NCBI GenBank assembly: GCA_026724425.1
Contig: JAIUCV010000278.1
Coordinates: 930,001 to 994,000 of the forward strand
Direction: 5' to 3'
DNA: 64,000 bases
Source of the DNA: Erythrophleum ivorense
Taxonomy: Eukaryota > Streptophyta > Magnoliopsida > Fabales > Fabaceae
In this document: one piece after another, positions 62,579-64,000 of the stretch
Numbering within the stretch: the first letter of the stretch is position 1
Layout of the letters: each line of letters begins with the position of its first letter
The notes under the pieces: model-generated
What the model was told of the DNA's origin: nothing
What the model saw: the letters and a program-made list of their open reading frames with translations, nothing else
Database searches by the model: none
Position numbers and translations under genes: made by a program

Positions 62579-63114
62579 TAGGAATGTACATGGGTCAGGG
62601 CCGGGTAAGGTTTTGGCCTTGCCCGATGCCCGGCTCTTAGCCCAGCCTGGCCCGACCCAATTTAATATTGGGTGGAGTTAGGCTAAATCAGGCAGCTCGA
62701 CATTTTTTTATTATAAAAATTATAAAATAATATCAAAAAAAGAAAATTTTTATATAAATTTTTATAAAATTACATTTTATCTTTAAAAAATTAAAATTTT
62801 GATATAAATCTTTATTAAAAAATATTTTTTTATTTTTTTAGACTTAATTTGATTAATATATCCTTTATGGCCAACCTAAATTTATTATTAAAATTATAAA
62901 ATAATATTTAAAAAAATTATATAAGTTCTTATAAAATTATATTTTATCTTTAAAAAATTAAAGTTTTGATATAAATCTTTATAAAAAAATATTCTTTTAA
63001 AAAAATAAAATTATTTTTCAGGCCAAGTCGGGCCGGCCCAATATAACCCTAAAGGTTGGCCTGGGCCGAGTTAGGCTAGGCCCACCGAGCTTTTAGGCCG
63101 GGTGAACACCCCTA
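62579..63114. mobile_element. hAT-type non-autonomous element, copy 3 (536 bp)
   Basis: Flanks GATGTCGT (62571-62578) and GATGTCAT (63115-63122) match at 7 of 8 bases. The left end TAGGAATGTACATGGGTCAG pairs with the reverse-complemented right end TAGGGGTGTTCACCCGGCC. Both ends have GGCC-rich subterminal words. The interior contains a partial internal duplication: TATAAATCTTTATAAAAAA-like sequence near 62800 and again near 62975. Confidence 0.75.
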
Positions 63115-63439
63115 GATGTCATGGATAAACTATGGTCAAATAAAGTAAGTTATAATATTATAGATTGCAACTTGGTATAGCCTTTGATTAATATTTTTTA
63201 TATTGTGTTAGTTGATAACCTTATTATTGCTTTTTCAGAATAATCTGTAGGTGTTTGTCTCGATGGTATTTTCAAATCACTAATTTTGCTTTGTTGGACC
63301 TTTAAGCCTACATCTTATACACTTTTGACTCATTGATTCAGTGGGCTAACGAAGGAGAAAACAAGATGGCCCAATTAACGATAATATTATGTAATTTTTT
63401 ATAATGTGTAAAGTTAATAGTAATGTATATTAAAGGTCA

Positions 63440-64000
63440 TAAAATACTATAGTAACAGTGCTATAACCAAATAGTAATTATAGTTTGCGAGGTCTCTAAA
63501 ACTTGATAGTAAATTTTTTTTAAAATCTAATAGTGATGTTTCTAAAACCTAGAAGTATTGGTCTTAAAACTTAATAGTAACTGTAGTCTGCAAGATCCAT
63601 AAACTCTCATAGTAAATTTTCTTAAATCTAATTGTAACAATTTTAAAACTTAATAGTATCTATAATCTACAAGATCTTTAGAACTTTATAGTAAATTTCC
63701 TTAAATCTACTTGTAATATTCTTAAAATTTAGTAGTAATGGTTTTAAAATCCAATAGTAACTATAGTTTGCAAAGTCTTTAAAAGTTGATAGTAAATTTC
63801 CTTAAATTTAGAACCTAGTAATAATGGTCGTAAAATCTAATAGTAACTATAGTTTATAAGGTCCTAAAACTTAATAGTAATTTTTTTTAAATCTAATAGT
63901 AATATTTCTAAAACCTAATAGCAACAATCCTAAAACCTAATAATAGCTATAATCTGCAAGGTCTTTATAATCTGCTAATAAATTTTTCGTAAATCTAACA
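63440..64000. repeat. Satellite-like tandem array, period about 80-105 bp, runs off the window
   Basis: A unit of the form 'tagtttgcaaggtctttaaa' then 'acttgatagtaaatttcctt', 'aaatctaatagtaatattc' and 'taaaacctaatagtaa' recurs at least six times. The GCAAGGTCT-like anchor lies near 63487, 63587, 63670, 63768, 63856 and 63955. Units are diverged, and the repeat uses a shorter TAATAGTAA sub-motif within itself. The array has no coding potential and its right end is outside the window. Confidence 0.8.

Noticed and set aside
63440..64000. CRISPR-like array
   Set aside because: Units are contiguous and diverged without unique spacers, and the DNA is plant nuclear.

Overview
This window is nuclear DNA of a flowering plant, most likely a eudicot. 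It is very AT-rich and carries spliced plant genes with GT-AG introns, Stowaway-, Tourist- and hAT-type miniature transposons, an RTE-like LINE and an endogenous plant pararetrovirus. I cannot fix the family or genus by eye. Genes occupy perhaps a fifth of the window. The rest is transposon debris, microsatellites and AT-rich spacer.

Layout, left to right. Positions 1-10,000 hold no gene I can support: a Tourist-like MITE (3680-4259), a long degenerate LTR-like block (about 5340-9427) and short tandem repeats. Positions 10,010-17,502 are a complete but dead endogenous pararetrovirus (Caulimoviridae-like), running from one tRNA-Met primer site to a 15-bp repeat of that site. Positions 17,500-28,800 are spacer with a perfect G-quadruplex motif, a long inverted-repeat element, an hAT element and a decayed MULE transposase. 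At 28,928-32,836 lies a broken L-type lectin receptor kinase of the S.5 type, with a tRNA-derived SINE-like insertion just upstream and a Stowaway MITE in its intron. A pair of auxin-oxidation dioxygenase (DAO) genes follows on the minus strand: a pseudogene at 33,331-34,441 and an intact three-exon copy at 40,739-42,363. Between them lie a second Stowaway copy and a large decayed transposon with a nested hAT element.

The main gene is a kinesin-like calmodulin-binding protein (KCBP, the ZWICHEL kinesin) on the minus strand at 44,305-55,975. I could join 23 coding exons in one open frame of 1274 residues, with MyTH4, FERM, coiled coil, C-terminal motor and calmodulin-binding helix in the usual order. 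Two of its introns appear to use GC donors. One intron holds a 3.1-kb RTE-type LINE with a perfect 13-bp target duplication. Another holds a tandem copy of part of the preceding exon.

Right of KCBP the window is again repeats: a truncated copy of the same LINE family, two hAT-type elements with 8-bp target duplications and, at the right edge, a satellite-like tandem array that runs out of the window.

The genes do not form a pathway. The two DAO copies are a local duplication in which one copy has died. No previously undescribed system is evident. The best leads are the full-length viral integrant, the GC-AG introns and partial exon duplication in KCBP, and the nested mobile elements with datable insertion scars.
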